DNA of 64,000 bases, from contig CAWFPP010000003.1 of the NCBI GenBank assembly GCA_963817735.1, positions 1 through 64,000 of the forward strand, written 5' to 3'. Within the stretch, counting starts at the first letter, position 1, and each line of letters starts with the position of its first letter. Of this stretch, positions 25,209 through 33,562 are shown in pieces. Below the pieces are notes generated by a model. It had not been told where the DNA came from. It ran no database searches and saw only the letters and a program-made list of their open reading frames with translations. The position numbers and the translations under genes are program-made. The stretch comes from Bog-473 sp963817735. Lineage in GTDB: Bacteria > Actinomycetota > Acidimicrobiia > Acidimicrobiales > RAAP-2.

Positions 25209-26524
25209 GCCACTCCACCTCTCCGGGCCGCGAGCCCCGCACACCACCCACCGGCCAGCCCGATAAGGGGGAGATGCCAGTCGAAATCGAATGCACCCCC
25301 GATTGCAAGGCAAACTAACGCCGAGGTCGCACAAGATGCAAGCAGGTCGATGCGGCACACCGTCCGCGCTGTTGCAATGCCCATTGCAGCCAGGAGCGCC
25401 AATCCGATGATGCCCGCGTCGGCAGCAACTTGGAGGTACTCATTGTGCGCGAAGTGTGCGAACGAGCCGTCAGACGCGTGGAAGATAAGCAGCCGGTCCG
25501 GCCCGACCCCGAGCAGCAGCGCCGAGCGCCACTGGTGCCATGCGGCTGACCATTCGGATGCCCGGTCCTGGTCGCTGGGGGCCAGAGCACGCAGGCCGAT
25601 CTCATGTTGCAACCCCGCGACCGCGGCCACGACCAGCGCAAGCGCGACCACCATGAGAACCACGCGAGCGCTTGCGGGGACCCGGTACGAGCTGACGTCC
25701 CACCGGGTGATGGCCGAGACAGCGCACGTGATCACCACCACCACAGCCAGCCAAGGCACCGGGGTCGTCTCGGGCGAGGACATGATGGCTGCGACGCCGA
25801 GCACGATCCCGGCGGCCAGGGGGATGGCCAAGCTGACGTAGCGACGCCAGGGCACGAGCAGACAGGCAAAGGCGAAGGCCAGGTAGGCGCCCCGACTCTG
25901 GGAGGCCAAGAGCCCGCCGGCGCACAGACAGACCGTGACCCTCGCCAGCGGCGGGCACGTCTTTACCCCCATGGCCACCAGGAGGCACATGCCCAGGACG
26001 AGCCCGGCGGCGTCGGAATACGTCAGCGTGGTCGAGAGGCGCCACAGCCCCTGGGTCGGTATTGCCATCGGGTACCAGCGCCAGACGAGGCCAGCGAAAC
26101 CAATCAGCGCGCCGGCAGCACCGAGGCAGGCCATGCCAAGCCCGCCCAACTCGCGGGCCTGACCCCTCAGGGGCCGCACCGCGACGAAAGCTGCTCCGAA
26201 GCCGAGAAGGCTCGCACCCAGAGGAAGGAAGGTCCTCGGGGTCTCGACGCTGATCGCGCGAACCAACCACCACAGAGCCAGGGTCACGACGCTGACCACG
26301 AGGAGCATGGAACGCCGATCCGGTGGCACGAGCACCATGGCGATGCCAAGCACGACGACCGAGGCCAATGCAACCAAGAGCGCATCAGCCGGCCAAAAGC
26401 CCCCTTCGCGGTACCCCTCGACCAGCATCAGACCGAAGACTGTCGCCGCAAGGACCCACTGCCGTGGGCCCACAGTGGGAGGCGCATCCGGCAACGTGCC
26501 CGCGTCCACGTCGAGCTCTACCAC
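25205..26524 (-). CDS. O-antigen ligase/polymerase-like membrane protein
   Basis: A 439-aa polytopic membrane protein with about a dozen hydrophobic helices (for example LLVVSVVTLALWWLVRAI, LVLGMCLLVAMGV, YVSLAIPLAAGIVLGVAAIM). The signature is in the large outer loop: LLLGVGPDRLLIFHASDGS then FAHNEYLQVAADAGIIGLAL, matching the Wzy_C/O-antigen ligase pattern (G-x-G-P ... HN-x-Y-L-x-x-x-x-x-x-G-x-x-G). Such proteins transfer or polymerise undecaprenyl-linked glycans on the outer face of the membrane. It starts at GTG 26524 and overlaps the surface-repeat gene by 4 nt, so the two are likely coupled. The glycosyltransferase cluster on the other strand may supply the glycan. Confidence 0.82.
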   Translation of the reverse strand: MVELDVDAGTLPDAPPTVGPRQWVLAATVFGLMLVEGYREGGFWPADALLVALASVVVLGIAMVLVPPDRRSMLLVVSVVTLALWWLVRAISVETPRTFLPLGASLLGFGAAFVAVRPLRGQARELGGLGMACLGAAGALIGFAGLVWRWYPMAIPTQGLWRLSTTLTYSDAAGLVLGMCLLVAMGVKTCPPLARVTVCLCAGGLLASQSRGAYLAFAFACLLVPWRRYVSLAIPLAAGIVLGVAAIMSSPETTPVPWLAVVVVITCAVSAITRWDVSSYRVPASARVVLMVVALALVVAAVAGLQHEIGLRALAPSDQDRASEWSAAWHQWRSALLLGVGPDRLLIFHASDGSFAHFAHNEYLQVAADAGIIGLALLAAMGIATARTVCRIDLLASCATSALVCLAIGGAFDFDWHLPLIGLAGGWCAGLAARRGGVA

Positions 26525-26831
26525 CGTCTCAGTCTTGCTCGCCAGGGCCGCTCGTGTGCCACGTCGTAGCCCTTCACCACCACGGTGGCCTACGTAATGA
26601 CCGTAATCCCTTTCCAGCGTGAGTGCCGGAAGATGGCGTTCAGCTCATCCGCCCGGAGCCCCTGGATCGCCGCTCCTCGTGCCCGGACGCGGAATGAAGC
26701 GCGGGTGATCGCGGTACACTGATCATCTCGTCCCCTTGGGAGAGTCGCTTCGCTTGGGCAGGACGGCCGTGCTGGCCGACGTCGCCCCGTGCAGGTTCGA
26801 CGCCTCGACCGAGCCTCCTTGAGGAGAACCT
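26525..26831. other. Divergent intergenic region between ligase-like and GT4 genes
   Basis: 307 bp that should contain promoters for both directions. GGTACACTG near 26711 contains a -10-like TACACT on the plus strand; no matching -35 was evident. No coding potential was recognised. Confidence 0.4.
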
Positions 26832-27998
26832 TTGTCTGCCGCGAACCTGCCTTCCGAAGGCGCCTGCCTTAATCCGCGCTCCTTTGGAATTCTCAGCTCC
26901 TATCCCCCAACAGCATGCGGTCTCGCTACGTTCACCGCCGCGCTGGCGTCCGGAATTGCCGCACGCGGCGCTCAGGTCGGCGTCGTACGCGTCATCGACA
27001 CGCCTGGAATGACCACACAAGACGATCGTGTTGCCGGCGAGCTGGTGAACGGATCCCCGCGGTCCGTTGCTGCTACTTCGGAATTGTTGAACCAGTTCGA
27101 TGTCGCAGTGGTGCAGCACGAATACGGGCTCTACGGGGGCATCGATGGAGACGAGGTGATCGAGATCCTGGGCGGGCTCGACGTCCCATCCATCGTGATC
27201 GCTCACACGATCCTGGCTGATCCGACGCCACATCAGCGTTCCGTTCTAAACGAAGTGGCCGCCTTGGCGGACCACGTCGTCGTCATGACCGAGGCTGCCC
27301 GGAAACGCCTCTGCGACGGCTTCGACGTGGATCCCGCCAAGTTGGCCACCATCGCCCATGGAGCGGCCATCCCTGCACGTCGAGTCGTGCCCGAGCACGC
27401 GGGCCGACCTGTCCTGTTGACGTGGGGCCTCATCGGACCAGGCAAGGGAATCGAACGTGCCATTGATGCGATGCGGACGCTGCACAATCTCCCGATGCGG
27501 CCCCGCTATCTGGTGGCGGGCCAAACCCACCCCAAGGTCCTCGCCGCGCACGGAGAGTCGTACCGACGAGACCGGATGGAGCAGGCCGGGCGTCATGGGA
27601 TCTCGTCATCCGTCACGTTCGACGCCGACTATCGGGACGTGCAGTCCCTGACCGCTTTGATCCAGTCGAGCAAGGTGGTCGTCCTCCCCTATGACTCAAA
27701 GGACCAAGTAACGTCGGGGGTTCTCGTCGACGCGATCGCGGCCGGCCGGCCGGTGGTGGCGACTGCTTTCCCACACGCCGTCGAATTGCTCTCGAGCGGA
27801 GCCGGCATCGTGGTCGACCACGATGACCCCGACGCCATGGCGCTCGCACTCCGGAGGATCCTCACGAGGCCGGAGCTGGCAGCCAACATGGCTGCAGAAG
27901 CTTCCCGGTTGGCACCCAGCCTCGGGTGGCCGGTGATCGCGGGCGAGTACCTGGAACTGACCGATCACCATTTCGCAGAGCGACTCGCGTTGGTATGA
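26832..27998 (+). CDS. GT4-family glycosyltransferase
   Basis: A 388-aa GT-B glycosyltransferase, cytosolic and retaining by family. N-terminal domain: FGILSSYPPTACGLATFTAALASGI and VVQHEYGLYGG. C-terminal nucleotide-sugar domain: VLLTWGLIGPGKGIERAIDAM and VVVLPYDSKDQVTSGVLVDAIAAGRPVVATAFPHAVELL, where the acceptor-phosphate loop and the donor-binding region lie; the usual E-x7-E is relaxed. The start is TTG 26832, supported by AGGAG 7 nt upstream. It overlaps the next gene by 4 nt (ATGA). Together with the three downstream genes it forms a tight operon. Donor and acceptor are unknown; the GH130-like neighbour suggests mannose-containing substrates. Confidence 0.87.
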   Translation: MSAANLPSEGACLNPRSFGILSSYPPTACGLATFTAALASGIAARGAQVGVVRVIDTPGMTTQDDRVAGELVNGSPRSVAATSELLNQFDVAVVQHEYGLYGGIDGDEVIEILGGLDVPSIVIAHTILADPTPHQRSVLNEVAALADHVVVMTEAARKRLCDGFDVDPAKLATIAHGAAIPARRVVPEHAGRPVLLTWGLIGPGKGIERAIDAMRTLHNLPMRPRYLVAGQTHPKVLAAHGESYRRDRMEQAGRHGISSSVTFDADYRDVQSLTALIQSSKVVVLPYDSKDQVTSGVLVDAIAAGRPVVATAFPHAVELLSSGAGIVVDHDDPDAMALALRRILTRPELAANMAAEASRLAPSLGWPVIAGEYLELTDHHFAERLALV

Positions 27999-29023
27999 GT
28001 TCGTCACGCGAGATTCCCGAGCCGGACTTTGGTCACCTGATGACCATGACCGACGAGCGCGGCACTTTCGAGCATGCACTCCTTGCGCAGCCCAGACTCG
28101 AACATGGCTATTGCAGTGATGACATGGCCCGTGTTCTCGTCGTCGCGGCTCGACAACCCGACCACGTCCCGGAGATGCGCAGCCTCGCCATGCTCAGCTT
28201 GCGGTTCCTTCAGGACGCGTTGGACTCGCAGGGCAGGTGCAGAAATCGGATGAGCAGACTTGGTGCGTGGGAGGACTCGCCGGCCGTCGACGACTGCTGG
28301 GGAAGGACCATCTGGGGTCTCGGTACGGCGATCTCACAGAGCGACGACCACCTGATCCGAAATTTGGCCGGTCGCGGACTCGAGCGAGCGATGACGCAGC
28401 GCTCCCCGTGGCCCAGGGCCATGGCGTTCGCGGCGCTCGGAGCAGCCGAAGTACTGCAAGCCGATCCTGGCAACTCGACCGCCCGCGCTCTCCTGTCCGA
28501 CGCCGCGGACACGATGACCGCGCTCCATCGACATGACCCGTGGCTGTGGCCAGAGGAGCGCCTGACCTATGCGAACGCGACGCTCCCCGAGGCAATGATC
28601 GCGGCCGGCTCCGCGCTTGGGCTTCCTCTCCTCACGGCGCGCGGATTGGAGCTCTTGGAGTGGCTGCTCGCCCGAGAGACTCGTGAGGGCCACCTATCAG
28701 TTACCCCAGCCGGGGGCAGTGGTCCCGATGACGACGGACCTGGATTCGACCAACAGCCGATTGAGGTGGCCGCTCTCGCCGATGCCTGTGCCCGCGCCGA
28801 AACAGTGGACGGCGACCGGCAGTGGGTGGGCGGGATCACAGCGGCCACCAATTGGTTTCTCGGTGACAATGACAACGGAGTAGTCATGTGGGACCCAGAA
28901 ACGGGTGGCGCCTTTGATGGCCTCGAAGAGACCAGTGCCAACCTCAACCAGGGTACGGAGTCGACACTCGCCCTCATTTCGACATTGCAGCACGCACGGT
29001 CTCAGCTGAGCGTCTTGCAGTGA
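27995..29023 (+). CDS. Alpha/alpha-barrel-like protein of GT4/GH130 cluster
   Basis: A 342-aa protein with no catalytic motif I can name. It reads as an all-helical repeat protein of the six-hairpin-glycosidase type: FGHLMTMTDERGTFEHALLA, HGYCSDDMARVLVVAAR, SPAVDDCWGRTIWGLG, SPWPRAMAFAALGAAEVLQA, WPEERLTYANATLPEAM, DQQPIEVAALADACARA and NLNQGTESTLALIS at the end. Repeated acidic/tryptophan helix ends resemble alpha/alpha-barrel sugar enzymes, and relatives are often found beside GT4 and GH130 genes. ATG 27995 overlaps the upstream stop; its own stop overlaps the GH130 GTG start. A role in processing or sensing the cluster's oligosaccharide is inferred only from context. Confidence 0.7.
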   Translation: MSSSREIPEPDFGHLMTMTDERGTFEHALLAQPRLEHGYCSDDMARVLVVAARQPDHVPEMRSLAMLSLRFLQDALDSQGRCRNRMSRLGAWEDSPAVDDCWGRTIWGLGTAISQSDDHLIRNLAGRGLERAMTQRSPWPRAMAFAALGAAEVLQADPGNSTARALLSDAADTMTALHRHDPWLWPEERLTYANATLPEAMIAAGSALGLPLLTARGLELLEWLLARETREGHLSVTPAGGSGPDDDGPGFDQQPIEVAALADACARAETVDGDRQWVGGITAATNWFLGDNDNGVVMWDPETGGAFDGLEETSANLNQGTESTLALISTLQHARSQLSVLQ

Positions 29024-30507
29024 TCGGGGAAGGACCGCGCCTCGCCGACCGCAGGCCGGCCCATATTGCGGCCGACAGGTCGCGGGTCATCACCCGACTG
29101 TTCGTACCGGGACACGAGGGGTTCGACCAACACGAGTCGCGCTCCGCCGCAGTCTTGCGCCGACTCCTCGCCCTCTCGGACGAAGAGGTTCAGAACAGTT
29201 ACGACGAGGTGCACGCGCGCTTCGATGGTCGGCACCACGGTTTGACCGAGACGCTCCTGCGGCATGCCGATGAGCTCTCCGATCGTCTGGATCCGGAGCT
29301 GCAGCTATCTCCAACCCGCCGCCTCCTGCTCGGCGCGACCTTCACCAGTGAATTCGCCATTGAGGGCGCCGCGATCTGCAATCCGAGCATGGTGCTTCAT
29401 CCGGATCAGACGGGAACGGACCCCGGCATCGTCCGCTTCGTCATGAGCGTCCGTGCGATCGGCGAGGGTCACTGCTCTTCGATCGGGTTTCGGACGGGGA
29501 GACTGACCGCTTCGGGCGATGTCACTTTCGATCCTCCCCCGGCGTTCGCCTCCACGGGACTCCGAGAGAACACGCTCTTGGATGCCGAGGTATTCAAGGG
29601 AGAGCTCCGCCGAGTCCACGGTGGCGGCGACGACGCCGACTACGTGCTGGGCTCTCTCGGCCCGCGATTCACCCACGCGGACATGGAGAGTCGGCTCCGA
29701 CTCCTCGAAGAGCATGCGGCCACTCACAAACAGACAGAGAGGACCGTCAGCCTCATGCGAAGGATCGCTGAACGAAGCTACCGCGTTCAATTCGAAGAGG
29801 ATTCACCGTTGAGCGAACAGGTTCTCTTTCCCGCCATGAGCGCGGAGTCCAAGGGCATGGAAGACGCCCGCTTCGTTCGCTTCGTCCGCGACGATGGCAG
29901 TACGACCTATTTCGCCTCCTATACGGCTTACAACGGAACCGACATCGGCCAGCAACTGCTCGAGACTGAGGACTTTCTGAGCTTCACGTCCTCGCCATTG
30001 GTAGGAGCAGCGGCCGCCAATAAGGGGCTCTCCCTCTTCCCGCGCCAGATCGGTGGGCGGTTTGCCGCCCTCTCTCGAAGTGATCGAGAGTCCAACACCA
30101 TCTCGTACACCTCGAATCCGTATCGCTGGGAAGAACAGCTCGCATGCCAGACGCCGACGCGATCCTGGGAGGTCATTCAACTCGGTAACTGCGGCTCGCC
30201 GATTGAGACCGAATCAGGCTGGTTGGTGCTCACGCACGGTGTCGGACCCATGCGCACCTACAACATCGGTGCAATCCTGCTCGACCTCGAGGATCCGACC
30301 CGGATCATCGGCCGACTCTGTACACCACTCCTCAGCCCGGCTCCTGACGAGCAGGACGGATATGTGCCAAATGTCATCTACTCCTGCGGCGCCCTCGTCC
30401 ATGCGGGCACCCTGGCCGTGCCGTATGGGATCTGCGACTCCGCGATCGGCGTCGCAACCGTCGCGCTCGACGAACTTCTCGCCGCCCTCGTATCCGTTTC
30501 CGACTGA
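29020..30507 (+). CDS. GH130-like beta-mannoside phosphorylase/glycosidase family protein
   Basis: A 495-aa protein whose C-terminal ~300 residues are a five-bladed beta-propeller of the GH130 (PH1107-related) type. Diagnostic segments are KGMEDARFVRFVRDDG (family G-x-EDPR region with the catalytic Asp), NKGLSLFPRQIGGRFAALSR, QLGNCGSPIETESGWLVLTH, GPMRTYNIGAILLDLEDP and GYVPNVIYSCGALVHAG...LAVPYGICDSAIGVA. The N-terminal ~190 residues are a helical extension. GH130 enzymes phosphorolyse or hydrolyse beta-mannosides. Start GTG 29020 overlaps the upstream stop by 4 nt. Whether it acts in breakdown or regulates synthesis of a mannosylated product is not known. Confidence 0.85.
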   Translation: MIGEGPRLADRRPAHIAADRSRVITRLFVPGHEGFDQHESRSAAVLRRLLALSDEEVQNSYDEVHARFDGRHHGLTETLLRHADELSDRLDPELQLSPTRRLLLGATFTSEFAIEGAAICNPSMVLHPDQTGTDPGIVRFVMSVRAIGEGHCSSIGFRTGRLTASGDVTFDPPPAFASTGLRENTLLDAEVFKGELRRVHGGGDDADYVLGSLGPRFTHADMESRLRLLEEHAATHKQTERTVSLMRRIAERSYRVQFEEDSPLSEQVLFPAMSAESKGMEDARFVRFVRDDGSTTYFASYTAYNGTDIGQQLLETEDFLSFTSSPLVGAAAANKGLSLFPRQIGGRFAALSRSDRESNTISYTSNPYRWEEQLACQTPTRSWEVIQLGNCGSPIETESGWLVLTHGVGPMRTYNIGAILLDLEDPTRIIGRLCTPLLSPAPDEQDGYVPNVIYSCGALVHAGTLAVPYGICDSAIGVATVALDELLAALVSVSD

Positions 30508-30540
30508 CCCAATTGCTACTACGAGTGAACGGAGAACAAG

Positions 30541-30672
30541 GTGCCTGACCGATCCCCACAGAAGCCTTCTGCAAAGAAGCCCGGCAAGTCGCTGAAGGAG
30601 AAGAGAAATGTCAAGAAGGAGAAACGCGAGGATCGAAAGAGCAAGGCCCAGCACCTAGGTCTGGGGCGCTGA
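30541..30672 (+). CDS. Small basic Lys-rich protein (43 aa)
   Basis: A short intact frame from GTG 30541 with GGAGAACAAG upstream to TGA 30672. The product reads MPDRSPQKPSAKKPGKSLKE then KRNVKKEKREDRKSKAQHLG and ends LGR: about 40% Lys/Arg with a C-terminal HLGLGR. It has no hydrophobic core and would be disordered or nucleic-acid-binding. It lies 33 bp after the GH130-like gene and 8 bp before the second GT4 gene in the same direction, so it is an operon member. Similar short lysine-rich proteins are annotated as hypothetical in Actinobacteria. Function unknown. Confidence 0.72.
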   Translation: MPDRSPQKPSAKKPGKSLKEKRNVKKEKREDRKSKAQHLGLGR

Positions 30673-30679
30673 TCGCAGG

Positions 30680-31705
30680 GTGCGCATCGCCGTCCTGGCG
30701 CCGATCTCATGGCGAGTTCCTCCCCGCCACTACGGGCCGTGGGAGCTCTTTTCTTCACTCCTGACCGAGGGGCTGGTCGCCCGGGGGCACGACGTGACGC
30801 TGTTCGCCACTGGTGATTCGGAGACGTCCGCCGCCTTGAGCAGTGTGGCACCGAGAGGTTGGTCCGAAGATCCCAGCCTCGATCCAAAGGTCGCCGAATG
30901 TCTCCACATTTCGGCGGTCTTCGAGCGGGCCGCGGAATTCGACATTATTCACAACAGCTTCGACTTTCTGCCCCTTACCTACTCAGGGTTGACCTCGACG
31001 CCAGTGATCACCACAATCCATGGCTTCTCCTCACCACAGATCGTTCCTGTCTACGAAAAGTACGACGAGAGGACGTTCTATGTGGCCATCAGTGATTCCG
31101 ACAGGCATCCCTCGCTCAAGTATCTGGCCACGATCCACCACGGCATAGAGACGCAGCGCTTCACCTTCAGCGCGAATGCCGGCTCCTATTTGGCGTTTTT
31201 CGGACGCATCCACCGGGACAAGGGCCTAGTCGCCGCCATCGACACTGCCAACGAGACGGGAATTCCGCTGCGGATCGCCGGCATCATTCAAGATGAGCTG
31301 TACTTCAAGCGAGAGATCGCGCCGCACATCGACGGCGACCGCGTGCAATTCATCGGTCCGGTCCGCGCCGAGGATCGCTCGACCTTCCTCGGTGGGGCAT
31401 TGGCTCTGCTCCATTTGATCGACTTTGACGAACCATTCGGATTCTCGGTGGTCGAAGCGATGGCCTGCGGCACTCCGGTGATTGCCTTCGACCGAGGCTC
31501 CATGTCAGAGATCATCAGTGAAGGGTCCACCGGTTTTGTCGTCACTGATGTGAAAGCAGCCTCCGAAGCAGTACGGCGGGTTGGTGAACTCGACCGCCAG
31601 GCAGTCAGGGCTGACACTGTTCGGCGATTCGACAGCAACCGAATGGTGGACGAATACGTTGTCGCGTATAGGCACGCCTTGGTGGAGTCCGATTCGCGTA
31701 GATGA
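30680..31705 (+). CDS. GT4-family glycosyltransferase
   Basis: A 341-aa GT-B enzyme. MRIAVLAPISWRVPPRHYGPWE is the acceptor-domain glycine/aromatic loop; DIIHNSFDFLPL and TIHGFSSPQ follow. The donor domain shows YLAFFGRIHRDKGLVAAI and the full E-x7-E motif DEPFGFSVVEAMACGTPVIA. It is typical of retaining mannosyl- or glucosyltransferases of lipid or polysaccharide assembly. The start is GTG 30680, 8 bp after the small basic gene, with a weak GCAGGG site. It is the last gene of the GT4/GH130 cluster. Specificity is not deducible. Confidence 0.9.
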   Translation: MRIAVLAPISWRVPPRHYGPWELFSSLLTEGLVARGHDVTLFATGDSETSAALSSVAPRGWSEDPSLDPKVAECLHISAVFERAAEFDIIHNSFDFLPLTYSGLTSTPVITTIHGFSSPQIVPVYEKYDERTFYVAISDSDRHPSLKYLATIHHGIETQRFTFSANAGSYLAFFGRIHRDKGLVAAIDTANETGIPLRIAGIIQDELYFKREIAPHIDGDRVQFIGPVRAEDRSTFLGGALALLHLIDFDEPFGFSVVEAMACGTPVIAFDRGSMSEIISEGSTGFVVTDVKAASEAVRRVGELDRQAVRADTVRRFDSNRMVDEYVVAYRHALVESDSRR

Positions 31706-32079
31706 CGTGGCCCATCGGTTGATTCCGAAGCCGGCAAGACATTCTCTCGGCATGCTCCAGGTGCGTTGTCCCCAAACGCTCTCCGTCCTGAATTCAGACG
31801 CTGCCGGGGCGCCAATGGCGCCAGACCGCTCCCGGGGCGCGGACTTGACGAGCAAGGTCCGCGAGCTTTCGCCGCCTCCTTCTGAACCAGATTCCGGCGC
31901 GCTGGCAATGGGAGGTTCCAGGAATTCCGGTTAGTTCAGCAACTCCGGCGCCATCGGACCCCACCAAGCACCGGAGAACGGTCACCAGCGTGACGAACAA
32001 CAACCAACGACCGTCGATCTCCAGAATATTCATCGTCGGCCGACCACCCGGAAAGGCTGGGCAATGGGGCGGATGATTC
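31706..32079. other. 374-bp gene-free stretch
   Basis: Follows the GT4/GH130 operon. Frames on both strands are short or lack start signals and recognisable composition. I see no tRNA, clear terminator or repeat. Confidence 0.45.
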
Positions 32080-32241
32080 CTACAGCCTGAACACCCTCGA
32101 TTGGGTTCGCTCCATCGTGTCCGTCACTCGTACGAGCTTTGCCACGGTCTGCTGGCCGCATTCTCGGCATCGCCGAGTTCCCGCCGGGGCTTCGGCTCCG
32201 CAGCTCGGGCACGCACAGTACGTCGATGTTGCCGTTGGCAT
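32080..32241 (-). CDS. Small zinc-ribbon protein (53 aa)
   Basis: A short frame from ATG 32241 to TAG 32080. The protein begins MPTATSTYCACPSCGAEAPA, continues GTRRCRECGQQTVAKLVRVT and ends near FRL. Two cysteine pairs (CPSCG and CRECG) form a typical zinc ribbon. AAGGAG is placed 9 nt upstream of the ATG, a strong ribosome-binding site, which makes it more than a chance frame. Isolated between the GT4 cluster and the DMT gene. Role unknown; such small zinc ribbons are often nucleic-acid- or protein-binding. Confidence 0.68.
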   Translation of the reverse strand: MPTATSTYCACPSCGAEAPAGTRRCRECGQQTVAKLVRVTDTMERTQSRVFRL

Positions 32242-32570
32242 GGGCTCATCTCCTTGACCCGAAGACGCTCGGTGGCCGGGACCCAGCCATCATCCCGCCC
32301 TCCGAGCGCTCCGTCGCGGATGCCCTGGGTGACCGCAACCGCAGCGTGAGACGCCGGGCCGGCGCGGCGGATCTTGAACGCAGGCAGGTGTCGAGTAGTC
32401 GGCGTACCGTGAGGACGCCGGGTTGCCTCCATTGAGTCGCAGTGGTCCTGACTGTCGAGCGGGACCTGCGTCACGTGACGACTCCGGCTCACTTCAGCTG
32501 GATCGGCACTGCTCCAGGGTTAAGAATCCACCAATGGGTTCGGCCGTGCGGCTCGATCGGAACTCGTGAC
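32242..32570. other. Upstream region of DMT transporter with inverted repeats
   Basis: A 329-bp stretch with no convincing gene. It contains the 12-bp palindrome CGTCACGTGACG (32469-32480) and leads into CGTGACG-TGAT-CGTCACG (32565-32582), which spans the transporter start. The shared CGTCAC half-site suggests a regulatory protein binding here. Confidence 0.45.
32469..32480. promoter_or_regulatory. CGTCACGTGACG palindrome upstream of DMT gene
   Basis: A perfect 12-bp palindrome about 90 bp before the transporter start, sharing its CGTCAC/GTGACG half-site with the inverted repeat at 32565-32582. A candidate operator; no known regulator is adjacent. Confidence 0.4.
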
Positions 32571-32582
32571 GTGATCGTCACG
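32565..32582. promoter_or_regulatory. Inverted repeat across DMT gene start
   Basis: CGTGACG, 4-nt spacer TGAT, CGTCACG: perfect 7-bp arms covering the GTG at 32571. If the start is right, binding here would block initiation. It could also be part of the coding sequence by chance. Confidence 0.35.
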
Positions 32583-33443
32583 GTCACCTTCGCCCTAGCT
32601 GCCGCATTGGCAAACGCGGTGCACCTCTTGACCCAGCACGCGGCCAGCATCGATGTACCCAACAAGCACCGTGGCTGGAGAACCGTGACCTTTCTGATCC
32701 GCCATCCACTCTGGCTTCTCGGCTGGTTGGCGGCTGCCGGAGGGTTCGTCTTCCAGGCGATCGCACTCCACAGCGGGCAACTCTCGATCGTCCAGACCCT
32801 CTTGGTCGTCGAATTGGTCTTCGGCCTCGTTTTACGCCGGTTCTGGATCCACCAGCAGATCGCCAGAACGGCTTGGACTGGAGCTCTGATCACCTGTGCT
32901 GCGCTGGCGGTATTCCTGTCCGCGGCCGAGCCTCATGGCGGCCACCTACGGCCGGACGCGTCCGATTGGGCTCTCGCGTTGGCCGTGTTCGGCGGAGCGG
33001 TGGCCGTACTTGCGGTGATGGCCCGGTGGGGGACTCCCGTGCGGCGGGCCGCGCTCTATGCCGCCGCCTCCTCCATCACATGGGCCTTGATGGCCGCGTT
33101 CATCAAGGCATCGACCAACGTCCTTGCAACCTCGGGCCTCTTGCACACGCTGACGTACTGGCCTGTCTACGCGTTAGTCGCCTCTGGGATCCTCGGATCG
33201 GTGCTCCAACAGGCCGCGTTGCAGTCGGGTCCGTTGAGCGTGTCACAACCCCTGATCGTCGTGGTTGACCCGGCCGTCGCATTCGTGCTGAGCATCTGGA
33301 TCTTTGACGAGCGTTTCACCGTGGGCCTAGTCCAGAAGACCGTCGCCGGTGTGGCCTTCTGCGTCATGGCCATTGGGGTCACCATGCTGTCGCGGACGGC
33401 GCCGACCGATCTCGACCGCTCGATAACGACCGGCGTTGAGTGA
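32571..33443 (+). CDS. DMT-superfamily (EamA-like) membrane transporter
   Basis: A 290-aa integral membrane protein with about nine or ten helices in two halves: VIVTVTFALAAALANAVHLL, HPLWLLGWLAAAGGFVFQAIAL, then WALALAVFGGAVAVLAVMARW, PVYALVASGILGSVLQQAAL and PLIVVVDPAVAFVLSIWIFDERF (a typical EamA-type ending with 'DE' between helices). Such proteins export metabolites. The start GTG 32571 was chosen because hydrophobic family-like sequence begins there; the frame stays open upstream to 32442 without a ribosome-binding site. Substrate unknown. Confidence 0.8.
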   Translation: MIVTVTFALAAALANAVHLLTQHAASIDVPNKHRGWRTVTFLIRHPLWLLGWLAAAGGFVFQAIALHSGQLSIVQTLLVVELVFGLVLRRFWIHQQIARTAWTGALITCAALAVFLSAAEPHGGHLRPDASDWALALAVFGGAVAVLAVMARWGTPVRRAALYAAASSITWALMAAFIKASTNVLATSGLLHTLTYWPVYALVASGILGSVLQQAALQSGPLSVSQPLIVVVDPAVAFVLSIWIFDERFTVGLVQKTVAGVAFCVMAIGVTMLSRTAPTDLDRSITTGVE

Positions 33444-33562
33444 ATTCATGGCTGCTGGACGCCCCTCGGGCCATGGGATCACTCGACCCAAATCCATCCC
33501 GCACTTGCGCGGTCTGACCACCTGGCGGCCGAGCAGCGGTCCCGCGCGGACAGCGGCGCTCG

